Below are positions 49,612-63,055 of a stretch of DNA of 64,000 nucleotides, in pieces (the first letter of the stretch is position 1; the number at the start of each line of letters is the position of its first letter). A model generated the notes under the pieces. It saw only the letters and a program-made list of their open reading frames with translations, ran no database searches and was not told the DNA's origin. The DNA comes from Dioscorea cayenensis subsp. rotundata (taxonomy: Eukaryota; Streptophyta; Magnoliopsida; Dioscoreales; Dioscoreaceae), in NCBI RefSeq assembly GCF_009730915.1, contig NC_052482.1:248001-312000 (forward strand). The letters are read 5' to 3'. A program made the position numbers and the translations under genes.

Positions 49612-50800
49612 ATGACGACGCGGGTAGGTTGCGGTGGCGATGGCTGTGACTCGCGGGAACCTTGGCCACTCCACCACGTCCGGCATCGCGGCGTATTTTG
49701 CCGGCTCTGCACGTCGTGCGTGCTCAAGTACCACCCGGGTTCCTTCTGCACCGGCTGCTTTGAGGTGCTTGACGTCTCGCCGCCGCCGGAACGGCCCCTC
49801 GTCCACTGCTCTAAGTGTCCTTCCGCATCACACGTCTCCTGCCTTCGTGATCCCGCACTTGCTTCCCAATTTGTCTGTTCTATCTGCGACAATCCCGGTG
49901 GTTTCTCCTACTTCCCTGTTGGCAGTGCTAGTGGTGAGGATGGGCGGCGGCTTGTCGATCTGGCAGCAGCGACGGTGCTTCTGGCTGCTGCTCGTGTCGC
50001 GGCGGCTTCTATGACTCGTGCTGCGGTGGCCGCGAGGGCAGATGCGGAGAGGAAGGCTCGGGAAGCGGCTTTGGCGAGGAAGAGGGCTAGGGAGATGCTT
50101 GAGAGGGTTTTCTCACTCTCAAAGAAGGCTAGACTGGAGAAAAAGGTAGAGACCGGGGTGGGGATGGTTTCAAGTGTGCCAGAGGCCGTGGAGCAGAAGA
50201 AGAAGATGCCAAAGCCCAGTGAGCAGAGGAGAGGACACAGCCGGGAGGCAGAGAAGTGGAGGAGGTTCCAAGAGCCAATTCCGATGGGCCATAGGCCAGT
50301 GGTGGGGAATGGAGACAGTGATAAGTTGAAAAGCACTAATGTTAGTATGAGTGTCTCAAAGAATGACACTGTTAATATGAAGGATAAGGTGGGTGGATTG
50401 CCAAACCCAGCAAATCATCATGCCAAGGTTGAGGAGAAAGGTTCCGTGTTAGGTTCTCAGTTTGTCAGTGTTAAAGAAGAGAAAGGGTTGATGAAAGATG
50501 AGAATGCAGACACAAGGATACCTCAGTCAACGCAAGGTAAAGACATTGACAGTGATGATTTCTCTCCTGATCCATGCTCTTGTTTTGTTATGTGCCGGGA
50601 TGTTTTGATTTCTTGATGGTTGAATGATGAGTTAGGTGCTTATGCTTAAGTTGATTAAGGAAACTGCTCAGTTTGATCTCCAATTGTAGTTATTATCAGA
50701 TACTCATTTGCTTGAAACTATTGCAGATGTACAGGTACCAAGGAATAATACCAGAGCTATACTTACAGGGTCTGCGAACACTGCCAGCTTGCATTCATGA
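49612..50800 (+). CDS. Cys/His-rich PHD- or RING-like zinc-finger protein
   Basis: Two exons (49612-50536 and 50727-50800) join inside an Asp codon to give 332 residues. The N-terminal ~92 residues hold a dense array of possible zinc ligands: Cys7, Cys12, Cys30, Cys33, Cys36, Cys46, Cys49, Cys66, Cys69, His74, Cys77, Cys89 and Cys92, a spacing like PHD or extended PHD fingers of chromatin proteins. An Ala/Arg-rich helix (about 112-165) and a basic stretch (KKARLEKK) that could be a nuclear signal follow. The rest is polar and probably disordered. If intron 1 is retained, the frame instead ends at 50616 after 334 residues. Function unknown; a nuclear chromatin role is inferred. The 5' part is strongly GC-rich. 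Confidence 0.72.
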
Positions 50801-53800
50801 GTTGCTGTATTTTCTTCTTGGTATTTCCTGATTCCTCTCTCTTAGATGCATATGATGCTTTAGAAATTGTCGAGACGTGTTGTATGTACTCCCTCCTTCT
50901 GTAGTGGAACTGAAGTGGCAGTACATAAGTTGTATGAAGCTCTTGTTTTCTATGAATTTCATCCAGTGTTTTGAATCAAGAGTTGTTTCTTTTTTGCCAA
51001 GGCATATTCTACCCGCAGAAGGATCACTTTGTCTAGTTTTATATATCACCTTATGACTTATGTCTGCCATGTAACTCTATGGATCTCCTTAGGTGCCTTC
51101 CTTCACCTTGCAACAATTTGAGAGTGTATAATGTGTTGTTTCATTCATATTATGCTTTGCATTCCCTAACCTTCAAATCATGTCATCTCTGCCAAATTGA
51201 GATTCGGTGAGTTCCTCAAGTACCCCATCTTAATTTCTTATCATATTTTCTGCAGCCTTTTTCTTGTTTACTTAAGTTTCCAAGCCGTAAGAAAGAGCTC
51301 TCTGTGAAGGTTGTAAAGATTATAATATTATGGATTGCTATAATTTCTCTTTTGCAAATTTCTTGTAAATGCTGATATTTATACAAAATTGATGGAAGAG
51401 CCTATCATGTAGTTGGATGCTATTCTTAATGAAAATGTGAAGTTTTTGGTTGGGATAGGCCAGAAATTTCAAATTTAGTGCATTTAAAATGACGAGGGCA
51501 GTGATGAATCTTCATACAATTGTAAAAAAAAAATTTCATCTTCTTCCCTGTTTGCTATTCTAAAAATGGTTATTGCTCTTCCTCTGAATTTTAATTTATC
51601 CAGTCTTGCTTCCATTGGCTGCATTGTGAATAATTCTGTGGCATTCTTCATACTTGTGCTGTTAAATATTGCCAATTATCCAGTGACCAGACTATTTAGT
51701 CTCGAATCTTTTACAAATAGCTTTTATATGTGCGAGAAATGTGCAATCTTATTATATGATGAGTGATCCACAATCAATTACCAAGGTGTACCTGTGAAAC
51801 TAAGAGTATCCTTATCTCTGCTTCATGGTGGCTAATTTTAGTGATATTTTTGCTAATTTGGTGAATTTGTAAAACTGCATGAGGTGATATCTCCCAACTG
51901 CCAGAGGCAAATTACTGGCCATGGGGAACCTGTGCAACTGTAGGATGTTGGTGGATATTTGTCACATTCTACATGCTTTTCTTGATGGTTGATGTTTCTT
52001 GGTGCATCCAGACTTATGTGATTGTAATATTGCAAAAGATTGATGAATAGCATAATTTCTGATAGAGAAGACGAGTTTATGTCCCCTGTCCTTCATTTGC
52101 TTTTAGGCATCATCTTAAAGTTCACTAAGGAAGTGTTTAAATTAATATATCTTAGGTGAACTGGTGCAAAGTTTCAGTGAGCTTTTTTTCCAGAATGTTC
52201 CTGCTAAATTTAAGTGGGCATATAATGTAGGTACTTACATCCCTTAATCTTGGCATTGCGCTATTGCAGTAAAACAATTTTGCTTAGGGTGAACAATCTG
52301 TATTTTTAGCTTTTTACACTATCACTCATTGTATCATATTCTTCTACTCTGGCGTAATGTTGTCAAATGCATGCATTGGAATGGTGTTCTTTGGCGTGTA
52401 CTCTAGATGGTCACATAAGTTGTTGCCCAAATACTAGGTCAATGCCATTTTATCAGGTATAAGGTAATATATGACTTGATTTTGTTTATATTAACATTGA
52501 TCAGAAAGATTGACTTACTTTAAGTTTTGAGGTATTGCTGTTTTAAAACTAGAATATGGTTGATGAACATGAGTGGATTGGGGATTAAAACAATGATCGA
52601 CTTCTGACTGGTAATATCCAAAGAATGGATTAGGGCGCGCATTTATAGAATCAGTTGTCCGCCATAGTACTCTCATATGAAAACTGACATCAGATAGCTA
52701 TGTTTGATGAATTTTTGGGTTGCCCTGCTGTTTTATGTTTGAAGCGATTAGGTTATGTATACTTGAATTTTACTTGGTACTAAATGATCATTGACCTGAG
52801 AACTGGAGTTTGATTTGTGAAGGGAAAGTTAGATTCTATTAAGCAACTAAATGCTGATAATTGTTGCTTGTGCAGTTGTGGTGTATCTTGTGCCCACCAG
52901 CAAAATGCAAGGTTTCATTTGTTCTTTCCGCATATGTTTCAAAAGTCATTATTTGCTTAAATGAACTAATGTTGTCAATAATTTTGCAGGTTTTCAAGCT
53001 GATGGCTTGGCCTTGAATGTTTTGATGTTTCATTGCTCTCTTCTGAATGATTCCTTAAATTTTGATCAAGCGCGCTTTATGAGCTCAGCGGAATGTTTTA
53101 ATCATCAAAGAGAAATTACGTCCTGCTCAATATCATCTCTACAAAACAACTACATATGCCTGAAGAAGCTGTATAAGGAAATCACTGTGAAATTCAAGAT
53201 TGTAACATTGCTCGAAAATTTTGAGTTGCTGACCGTGCATCATTCGGCCCCTCTGAACATGTCTTATGCTTCTGATCACAGAAAATCATAAAGCCGGGAA
53301 TTTGCAATCAAAGTGAGAAAGTCGAACTTGAGACGAGGCTTTGTATGTATATATATTCGTATAAACTTTTTTGGTATTGCTAGTCAACAATTCATAGTAT
53401 TGTCAGTGTGGATGCAATTTGAGTATGTTTTAGTTAAATGATGACAGTAAGTAGTTTCCATATTTGTGTCCAATGTGCTGTGCTGTGCTATGGTCTTTGG
53501 GAATGATTTTATTGTCCTCTTTTGTGTTAATTCAAATCATACACATTATAAACATTTGTAATAAATTACTTGTAACCATTCAAATTACAAGAGTTTAAAT
53601 CTAACCAAATTACCACTAAATAATTAAAACTCAAATATTGAATATCAGCAATTATTATTATTATTATATGGGAAAATATAGCAATTGGTAACATGAGTGT
53701 AGTAAAAATAGAATTCAAGTGTTGTGATTTGTTTAATTACTGTACAGATGAAAATTCAACGGTTGTGATTTGTTTAATTACTGTACAGATAAAAGATTGA

Positions 53801-54337
53801 ATTATTAATATTAAAATACTGCACATTATATTTTTTTTATTGTACAATAATAATCTGAATACTGTTTATCATAGTAATAACTGTTTATTTAATAATCAAC
53901 AAACCATTAAATCTCAATCAAATGGTTCAAATTAATATCCATAGATTATTAATCTATGAACGTCTAGTCTACCGGAGATCGATCCTCTTATTATATTTTA
54001 TGTTATATATATATTCCCTTTCATGGTCCCAGGAGAAACCAGAAATTTTGAAATTTTCCATGTTCTGATAAGGTTAGATTGCTATCCCTATTCATGATGT
54101 CAAGCAGATATTCAATAACAAGCCTTGAACATTTGCAGAACTGCAGAGCTGCAGAATTGAATACATCAAAGTAAAGCACCATTTGCCAAAAGACATATGC
54201 ATTTATTCTCCAGCATCAACAGTTGTACATATAATCAGAAACTCATTAAATCAATTAAATGGTAATCACATGAACTAATGCATTTTTGTTTTTTTTTTTT
54301 AAACCAAGAGTTTTGCTGCTGTGAGTAATGAGAATAA
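50801..54337. other. long downstream region of the Cys-rich gene, then spacer
   Basis: Up to about 53550 the DNA is less AT-rich than true spacers and includes splice-acceptor-like sites (for example TTTTGCAG at 52983-52990), so it may be spliced or unspliced 3' UTR of the Cys-rich gene. A 94-codon frame at 53007-53291 has no recognisable family. After 53600 it is ordinary spacer, with a 29-bp sequence repeated at 53721-53749 and 53762-53790. Confidence 0.4.
53721..53790. repeat. 41-bp-spaced direct repeat (29 bp exact)
   Basis: The 29 bases at 53721-53749, which begin GTTGTGATTTGTTTAATTAC, recur exactly at 53762-53790. Confidence 0.9.
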
Positions 54338-55071
54338 TCAATTCATACTCAGCCCAGCAAACAACCTGCAGAAAAATTATATCTGTCTTAAAGCATTATT
54401 GTATAAAACTCAACAAGTTCTGTCAGAATGATCAGATTAACATGAAATTCAGCAGCAGAAATCAGGTGGGCATTAATTAGTTTTTGTCCATTTAACAAAC
54501 AAAGTTGTTGACAAGTTAAAGCAAATTGAAATTGAAGATAAGATGAAGATATTTAGATAATGACTTGATGAAACATCAGCCATATGATTTGTCAAAGCTG
54601 ATAAAAAGATTAGATTGATGATAAGATATGATTAAAACCAAAGTGGACATCAACATGATATGATGATTAAAGTTAATGCTGATGAAAATGAAATAAAACA
54701 AATACATCAGAAAGAAGAGAGATTTTTTAAACTCTAGTTTTGGTAGTGAGAACTTTTAGAATTGAAAAGAATTAAAACATTTACATAATCAGAGAAACAA
54801 GAACAACTTACTCATGATCATCACCATCATCATCATGAAGAGAAAGATCAAGTTCATGATCAAAGGTACCAGATTCAATGGAATTCAAGTCCTTCAAAAG
54901 GATTTCATAGTGTTCTTCAACCTCCTCTGCACTCTTTGTCCCTCCAATCATGGTTGAAACTTTTTCCCATCTCTCAGGACTCTCCTCATCAATCACAGCA
55001 AGTGCTATCTCAAACTTCTTGTTATCCTCCCAACTCCAAAAACAAGATTCATTCTCACTCTCATGATCCAT
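54338..55071 (-). CDS. RADIALIS-like single-MYB (SANT) protein
   Basis: A small MYB-related protein. Exon 1 (55071-54812) encodes the whole MYB/SANT domain: helix-forming tryptophans Trp14 and Trp35 (WSWEDNKKFEIALAV, SPERWEKVSTMIGG) and EEVEEHYEILLKD, then an Asp-rich tail. The fit is to RADIALIS-like (RL) proteins, short one-repeat factors that compete with other MYBs in floral symmetry and growth. At 54811 a perfect donor, GTAAGT, overlaps the TAA that would end the unspliced frame (54810-54808). Splicing to the acceptor at 54366 adds exon 2 (54365-54338), ending ...HELFAGLSMN, for 95 residues; without splicing the product is 87 residues ending HE. RL genes commonly have a late intron, so I favour the spliced form. 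Confidence 0.85.
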
Positions 55072-56978
55072 AAATCAAGAATTAAACAATCAAAATAATA
55101 ATAAAAAAGATATGTGAAGCTCTCACTATAAACAACTAGCATCATCTTTATATAGTTATATACCAACCATCACAATCCAAGATACCAAAAATGTATTAAT
55201 GTTGACAAGTTTATTGGTAAAACACATCAGCTATGAAAGATTATGACTGAAATTATATTAAAAATAATTAGTATCTGACTAAACTATATATGTACTAATT
55301 TGAAAGATTCTGAAGGATGTCTGATTCTAATGAGTGATCATAATTATAAACTCTTGATTCTGATTAAGATAAGATTATGTTGCCGGCTTATTACAATTGT
55401 TGTGATTAGTAAACAATAATTAATTTTTTTTTAATTTTCAAACAGTGATTTTTTTTGTTTTGGCAGGAAAAAAAAAATATATATATATATATATTGAAAA
55501 GTTATTATGTGTTGCCAGCTATCTTTTTAAATATAGCATTTTAAAGACTTGCAGTTTTGGGTGGGTTGGTGTGTCACTTTCTTTCCGTACTGAGTTCTTT
55601 TCCAAGAATCTTTGGATCTGGGTTTACATAATGGTCCCTTCGGTTTGTGTTTATTATCTTTGTGGTGACATGGCACATGAGGGACCTTTCCTTTTTATCA
55701 TTTTCCTATAAAAATTAAAATTGGATTTTTTTTCTTGATTACATACACATATGAATAAGCTTTGCATGTACCAAGCAACCACTATATTTATTGCTCTTGA
55801 TTTATTGGTACTACCTCCTCTGTTGTTCGTGTTTGGTAAAAAAAAATAAGTTTAAATTTCGATTCATGTATAATAAAAACATATATGTGTTGTGATATTT
55901 ACTTCATATTTGTGCAACCCTGATATGTATCTGACCAAGTCCTTTATATGTGGTTTGTCTGCACTTCATTGAAAAAAAACAAAACATATATGCAATTATT
56001 AGCTGAACATGATGTCCAAACAATAACAACAAAAGCTTACCAAACAGTATGCAAACACAAGTAAACTTGATATATAAAGTATAAGAGTTTCATATACATA
56101 TAAGCTGCATAATAAGATGAATCACAATACAATACAAACAAGAGGACTATTTTCACAAGTCTTTGGTTTAAAGAGAAACAGCAACATAGTTTTAGTTCAG
56201 ATACAAATATCACACTGCACATATTGACTAGCATCTAGCATAACCTGCATTTCGTATCTAAGCCGAAGTACAAGAGCCGGATAATCATCTGGTGGGACGA
56301 AGAAATGAATAAAAGCTAACCAGCCATCATCATTATCAGATCTGATGATAGTTTCAGCCAATTTGTTCCTAGTGATGCATAAGCACTGAACAGAGTTCGA
56401 ATAAACCAAACAGTTTCATCAAAGGATACTTGGTAGTAAGCATCATTCTCCTTCTATTTAAGACTTCCGATCATTCTTATAAATTCTTCAGGTATTACCT
56501 TATCAAGCTTCTAAATATGGCCAGAAGCATGCGCGTGTGTACTCATCATTAAGCAGGAAGAAACAACCAACATGAGAAATACGGTACTCATTCACCCGGC
56601 ATCTGATAACTAGCTCTTAAACACAGTTCAATCAAAAGAAATCGAAACATTCTTCCAGAGTAACTTAACAATCCTCTAGAAAACAAACCAGTCTGTGAAG
56701 CACTCCATTCAGCCTAAAGCAAAAAAGGAGGACCCAAGAATGGCCCTCCAGAGAGGCCTAATGTCTGTGAAACATTACCAATCTTTGCATGAAGACCAGA
56801 TAATTCAGTTCTACTTCTAATACTGTCACTGATAAGGAGAATCCAGTGTAATATAATTCATGGTCGCCGCCATCTTACGCAGAATAAAGTCTTTTAAATT
56901 TTCTAAGTTAGAAAATCCCAGATAACCCACAATTTCCTCTGCTGTAGATTATCTTCAGATTCTTTGCTAAGGATGATA
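55072..56978. other. spacer downstream of the NYN gene
   Basis: The first part is the promoter region of the RADIALIS-like gene (minus strand, upstream to the right) with no clear motif. A minus-strand frame at 56197-56409 (..NKLAETIIRSDNDDGWLAF.., RLRYEMQVMLDAS) has protein-like composition but no family I recognise; it may be part of the NYN gene's 3' UTR or an exon remnant. The stretch 56450-56978 is probably 3' UTR of the NYN gene. Confidence 0.4.
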
Positions 56979-59900
56979 TCATGGATTGGAAGAACCTAAC
57001 TCCGAACTTTCTGTTACAGGTAAATTTATAGACAATGGATGCCAGCCTGAAGAATGAGGGATAATCCACTTCTTCACATTAATCACAGCATGCAAAATCT
57101 GAAGCACATCTCCCACAACAAGATTTTTCAAACATGACCTTTTTAATGCAACTGCTGCTTGGTACCTGCAACATAAGGAAGCCAATAGCATAAAAGACCG
57201 CCACCTAATGATGCAAAACTAGACGAAGCACAACACTAGCGATATTTACCTGCATTGTGATGTCATGATGGCATGGTGGCCATCAGATTGAGACAGAAAT
57301 ACCAATATTGCATCCCAAATTGCTTTTGGATGATTAACATTTGTATCCATAACGTTTACACACTTCCATATTTTAGCATTTTTTGCAATATAGAACGGCA
57401 GGTTGCTTCCAAGCTTGTAAGTCACAACCATCTGATATTCAACCGCATGGTTCAGGGCAATCCTAACATCAAAGTTTGGCATATTGATCTCCCCATAATG
57501 AATGCAATCAGATATATTTGCTTCTGTAGGAGCTATTTTATCAGATTTTAGTGTGTGCAAGGCACGCAATATAGTCCCCATGAGACCTTGAACCACATCA
57601 GATGGTGTAGAACAACTGGGAGAACCCCAGCCACCACTGATAGATGTGTTAATCTCCATCGAATGAGCAGTCGGAGCATTACTCATATTGTTGTCATAAA
57701 GAGGTGGCCCACTTTGTGCATTAGAATGATTCATACATGAACTAACATTAGGTTCATGGTTGGACTGAGAAAAGATGGCATTTTGATGAAAACCACTTGG
57801 ATATTCTGAGGTACTAAAACTATTACTATTAGGTGAGGTAGGTGGAGCACCAGAAGTTGGAGGTTGTGGGCCACTAAGCCTGGCTGTCGATGGATAATGG
57901 CTGAGGTGGAGTGTGCTTGGAGCAGGCAAATTCCCAGGAGCAAAATTTGCTTCAGGTGACACTAGATCATGTGGTCTTGGCATTGGATAAAAAGGCTGTG
58001 TAGGGGGATTGTTTGGTAAGTTGCTCTTGTTAGTACTAAGGAAATCAGAGCTCGGTAAACTGCAGCCAGGAATAGGTTCACTAGACACACCGCATGACAT
58101 AGAACCATGAAATTCATATGGAGCTTCCTTAATGTGATTCTCTTCTGATTGTTGAGAGCAAGCACATTGGGTGAGACTTTTCTGAGAAGATGATTGAGAG
58201 ACGGAAGAGCTCGTGATAGTAACATTCCAGTGACCACAATTTGAACCTGGCATATCTGGTGCAGAAACCAGATTCCCTTGTTGTAAACTTTGCTTAACAT
58301 TCTGATTAAAGTTACTAGAGGTTCCATCTACACGGCCTTGATTTCCTGATAATTTTCCAAATTCATCACTTGTAGTTCTTGGTAAGCTTGAATTTGGTAG
58401 CTTTGGATTTTTCCAAGCCTTCTTACCTTTATACCAGTTATCAGCCTTTCCACAAGTAGCAGAACCATTTCGACTCCCCGGAAATGAGCTATCAGAGGAA
58501 GTATCCACAGGAATAGCAGACTGCAGAGAATCTGAAATATAGTTTTTCATACTATTAGGACCTGATGCACTAAAGTTAGAACTGTCAGAACCTGACACAG
58601 CTGGTGCAGAAACTTGATTTATTTGTTGCCAATCTTGATTCATATTTGGATTAAAATTATGAGTTTCACCAACATAACCTTGATTTCCGGAGACTAGTTT
58701 GGGTTCAGTGCTTGTATTTCTTGGTATGTTTGAATGTGGTTGCTTTGTATTCTTCCAACTCTGTTTACCTTTTTGCCAATTATCAGCTCTTCCACTGCTA
58801 CCATGCACTTTATGATTTCCCAGGGATGAGCAATCAGAAGAATCATCTGCATGTTTATTTGTCTGCATAGTACCTGGAGTGGGGTTTTTTATTGTATCAG
58901 TGTCTGATGCATTCAAGCCAACACTGTCAGAACCTGATATGACTGATGCCATAACTTGATTTAAACCTAGCTTCCCATTGGAATTAAAATTACAAGAAGT
59001 CTCCCTGATGTGACCTTCAATTCCAGAGAGTGGTCTGAATTCATGGATTGTAGTTCTTGGTAAACATGAATTTGGTTGTTTAGGATTTTTCCAAGCCTGT
59101 TTGCCTTGGTGCCAATTATCAGCTCTTCGATTACCACCATACGGTCCATACCCTTTTTGACTTCCCATGAGTGGACCATCAGAAGCACCACTCATGAAAT
59201 TAGTTGTCTGCACAGAATATGGAGAAGGGTTTTGTATTGTCTCAGTGCTGGATACATTAAAGCAAATACTGTCAGAACTTGACATGGCTGGTGCAGTAAC
59301 TTGATCCATTTGTTGCAAACCTTGAATAACATTAGGATTAAAATTACCATAAATTTCAGGAGTATGCCATTGTTTTCCAGGAAATGATCTGAATTTGAAT
59401 TCATTGCTCATGGTTTTCGGTGTGCTTGAATTTGGTTGTTTTAGATTTTTTACCACTTGTTTGGCTTTATATCGATTATCACACCTTCCACCATTACCAC
59501 CATATCCTTTTTTATTTCCCAGACATGAGCTTTCAAAAGAAGAATCCATGGATTTACTTGTCTCTGCAGATTCCGAAATACTTTTTTGGGTCGTAGCAGT
59601 GCTTGATGCATTGGCACTAGCATCAATAAACAGATGAGAAGTTACTGGTAATGGCGGCCCCCCTGACACAAGACTCGTCCAAAGCCAAACAGTTTTAGCA
59701 GCTGCAACAAGTGCTGGGGAGACATTAGCCGGCTGTGCTAGTAATACATTATATCTCCTCATGCGAAGTTGATGAAGTGCATTTGAAAAGTCCCGATCAC
59801 CAGAAATAAGCAAAAAGTTTGCAGGAGGTGGATTATCTACTGCCCAGAATAACATGTCTACAAGAATTTTCTTATCACTAGCATCCTTCACGCCTGCATT

Positions 59901-61197
59901 GTGTCAAACATATATTGATGTTCAGCTGTCATAAAAAGATCAGATCTGATGGAAGCAAAATAAAAGGTATCCTATAAGTCAGAATATGACATGTTGCAAA
60001 TCATTGTAACAACAAAACCTTGAAGGAAACCTCACAGGACTTAACCATCTTATGAGTGAGTCTTGAAAACAAAGAGCAAAAACTCGAGGAAAATAGTAAA
60101 AAATTAAATTAAATTAAAATTTAAAAAATACAGAGAAAAGCAACAGTAAAAAACTGAACAAGCGCAGTTGCAAGCTAATCCAAATAGGCAACAGGCAGTC
60201 ATTCAAAGTAAGTAAATTGGTTGAAGGTGATTGGATAATTCACTGCTTAATCAATTGATATGAAAAAGGAGGCCTTTGGTTCGAAAAAACATGAACGAAG
60301 TGCCAGGCTTCTTTGACTAACCCCAATCCACTTATTTAGCCAAATTACCAAACAAAGGCTCAATTCCCACGATGCAATAAACACAATTACTGACATGCAT
60401 ATCTTGTTCATACGTGCACTATAAGAATATCATTCCAAAAGCAACCTTGCCAAATTTTTGGCATATGGAAAGTACAGAGACAAAGGCAACTCCTTATACC
60501 GAAGATACTAGGTGAAAAATTTTGCTCTTCCGGGAACATCAAAGATTGGCACTTCCATTGGAACTTTGTATGTCTATCTACAACCAAACCAACACCACAT
60601 GTTCTGCCAAAACATAAAACACCAACAAAAACACAGTAATGGACAAACAAATGAGCGTTTCTGCTTTTAATCTTCAGATGTGCTTCCTCGCCCAACCCAG
60701 GAGTTACTAGATTAATAAAAATCCAATTTTTTTCATATTAGTTATCCACTATGCAATGATAATTAAAGAAAAAGAAGTTTTTTTAAAAAAAAAAGAAAAA
60801 AAAAGAAAAGAAAAGAAACACGAGAAAACATCAATTCAACCACATTTTCTCACAATTGAAGCAAATCAAGCGAACTGCAGTCCTGAAACCAAAGCGAAAA
60901 CAAATAGCAATCAAACAAATTAAGAGGAAAAAAACAAGGATCAGTGTGAAGATTTATACCAGCAGGGACGTGATTGAGGGAGACGCCAGTGCTAGAGAGG
61001 GCTTGCTGGATAGCAGCAGGGATGTTACTGGTATCTCCGTAAGCCCAAATCGCCACAGCGCCCTTGTATTCCATGTCCGCCAAGGCCGATCTAATGTTCT
61101 GAGCGATGAGGTGAGGATCGCATCCCTTGGGCACCTGACAGTTCTCGATGTCCCACCACACCGACGTCTTCGCCTCCGCATACTTTCCATCGGCCAT
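56979..61197 (-). CDS. NYN-domain and LOTUS (OST-HTH) protein, MARF1/limkain-b1-like
   Basis: Three exons (61197-60960, 59893-57250, 57165-56979) give 1022 residues. The N-terminal NYN/PIN-like nuclease domain (about 10-165) shows the acidic site: Asp16 and Asn19 in [10 protein letters not shown], Asp92 in [10 protein letters not shown], and Asp112 and Asp114 in LISGDRDF. The middle is Ser/Asn/Gln-rich, low complexity, and built from four repeats of about 115 residues (about 204-632), each with a RADNWxxGKxxWKNxKxPNS-type block. The C-terminus has LOTUS/OST-HTH-type helices ([18 protein letters not shown]..., [20 protein letters not shown]). Related proteins bind RNA and cleave or repress it; here that is inferred. 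The start is the ATG at 61197. Reading on past the exon 2 donor gives a stop one codon later. Confidence 0.88.
58240..59522 (-). repeat. four tandem coding repeats of about 345 bp in the NYN gene
   Basis: Within exon 2 four head-to-tail units start at about 59522, 59165, 58823 and 58478 (minus strand). Each encodes a Gly-rich GSxKGYG-like start, a (A)DNWxKGKxxWKNxKxPNS block, an NFNxN stretch and a (V)xAPAxSGSDS end. The fourth is shorter. They are diverged, so the expansion is not recent. Confidence 0.85.
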
Positions 61198-63005
61198 CTC
61201 CTCCGTCACCGGCTGTCTGGCTTCGCCGATCGAAGCTTGAAAATGCGAGTCTACTGTAGAGTCTTCGTTGGTAATCTCTGGTCATACATGATGTTATTAT
61301 TGTTTAGACTTTGGATTGATGAAATGGTGGGAAAGGAATCTGAATAAGGGCAATTAGGTCATGCTGTCCTAATACTAGGTTTTTCTTTTTAAATACATAT
61401 ATATTTTTTTAGGGTTTAGGGTTTAGACATCCCCAGATTTGAAAATGTAAAGTGAGGATAAAAATGAAAGAGATAGGCACATATTAGTTCATAAACAGTA
61501 TTATAAACTGTATTCAACCATGGTACTCGGGTCATTAGAGTTGTTCTGGTGTCCCTTTATTTTTACTATGCAATTTTTTAGAAGTATAATTATTTTGTTT
61601 ATTGAATAGTGTGGAACGAAATCTAACGGTCTTGATCAATGTAGATTTAAGCAGTGGATTGATTTTCTATATATATATATATATATTTAATATATATTAA
61701 TTTTATTTTGATATCATAAGCTTTTTATGCATTTTAAATGATATATTATCAAGAAAATTTTGTTAACCATAGAATGAAAATTTTTATTGAATATAGTACA
61801 AGATATTAAGATCAATATATATATATATATGTGTGTGTATTATTGAGGAAAGTTGTTAACTATGACAAAAATTGAGGAAAAAAATGGGAAGAAAAAAATA
61901 CACTTTTTTTGATGTGGGAAGGAAATAAAATAAATAAAATAATTCTTAAAAAAATTGAAAAGTTCATGGGTTTAATTACTCAAAACACCTTGAAAACTTT
62001 TATTCTTCTTATTTAATTATTCTTACTTTTCTCGTTATTTTTTAGTCCTTGCTTGATGATTAAGGTATTAACTTTTTATTAATACCCACACGAAGGGCAA
62101 AATCAGCAAGCACCCACACACCTTCTCATCTTCTCCTTTTGTCTATAAAGTAAAAATGAAAAGGTTGAAAAGTATTTATATAGTTATTTATATAATTATA
62201 ATTAGTTTCTCTTTTGATTTCTATTAACAAGTACATAATTATAATTAACTTCTCTGTTGATTTGTAACTGTGATATTCTACATTTTATTCATCAGTGATT
62301 ATTGCACACTGTGACTAATAATGGAATTTCATTTTCTTTTAATTTTAGTAATTTTGTGGAATTCTCAAGTAAGCTATTCTGCATCTGCTGTAAATTTTGA
62401 AAATCATCTGCCTTGTTAACTCTAACAGGAATGTTTCATCTGCTATAGTTCTTGAAAATGAGCTTCCATGCTGTCACTTTTCTTGAAATGTTTTTGTTTT
62501 TATATTTGTACATTCTTCTCACTTTTATCCAAGTTGTTCAAATATCCTACATTTTTACTGAACCTAGTGTGTTCTTGTTCATGAAGCACAATGGCTCTGC
62601 AGTACATGTTGTGAGTAATATGATTGAAAATCAACTGTTTGATGTATTACTCCGATGAGCCTTTCATATCCAGCAAATTCAATGGGTTTTTTTGGGTGAT
62701 ATCTGCAACCACTGGTTGTATCATTTCTGTCTTTGGCTACTCCAATATCCTTCAATGCCGAAGTTCTCTTTTGCAAATCAACAGAGACAGAATCAAGCAC
62801 CCTTTCATCGTTTGCCGGTAAATCATCGCCGAATTTACGCATTAACAAACTACATCAAGCATCATATTTAGATTCACAAACTGATTCTTCGACCGGTCAT
62901 CATCGAGCAAGTCTCATTATACAAACCAAACTACCTTACTGAGTTGTTCATTCATCCAACAGGCAACAACCTCCTGAAGCAAAAAAAAAAAACAACTGTT
63001 ATCAT
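61198..63005. other. NYN promoter and inter-paralogue spacer
   Basis: Just upstream of the NYN gene lies an interstitial telomere-type run, TTAGGGTTTAGGGTTTAG (61409-61426), i.e. overlapping telo-boxes. The rest is AT-rich with TA tracts (61670-61688, 61819-61831). A minus-strand frame at 62579-62848 looks faintly coding (DERVLDSVSVDLQKRTSALK) but has no family I recognise; it may be 3' UTR or a remnant belonging to the second NYN copy. Confidence 0.5.
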
Positions 63006-63055
63006 TCATTTGGACTTTTGCTTCGGATTTTTCGGACCCTGCTTAGCTTTACACT

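Noticed and set aside
61381-61430. A true telomere end
   Set aside because: Only about two and a half TTTAGGG units, with genes on both sides; it is an interstitial telo-box run.
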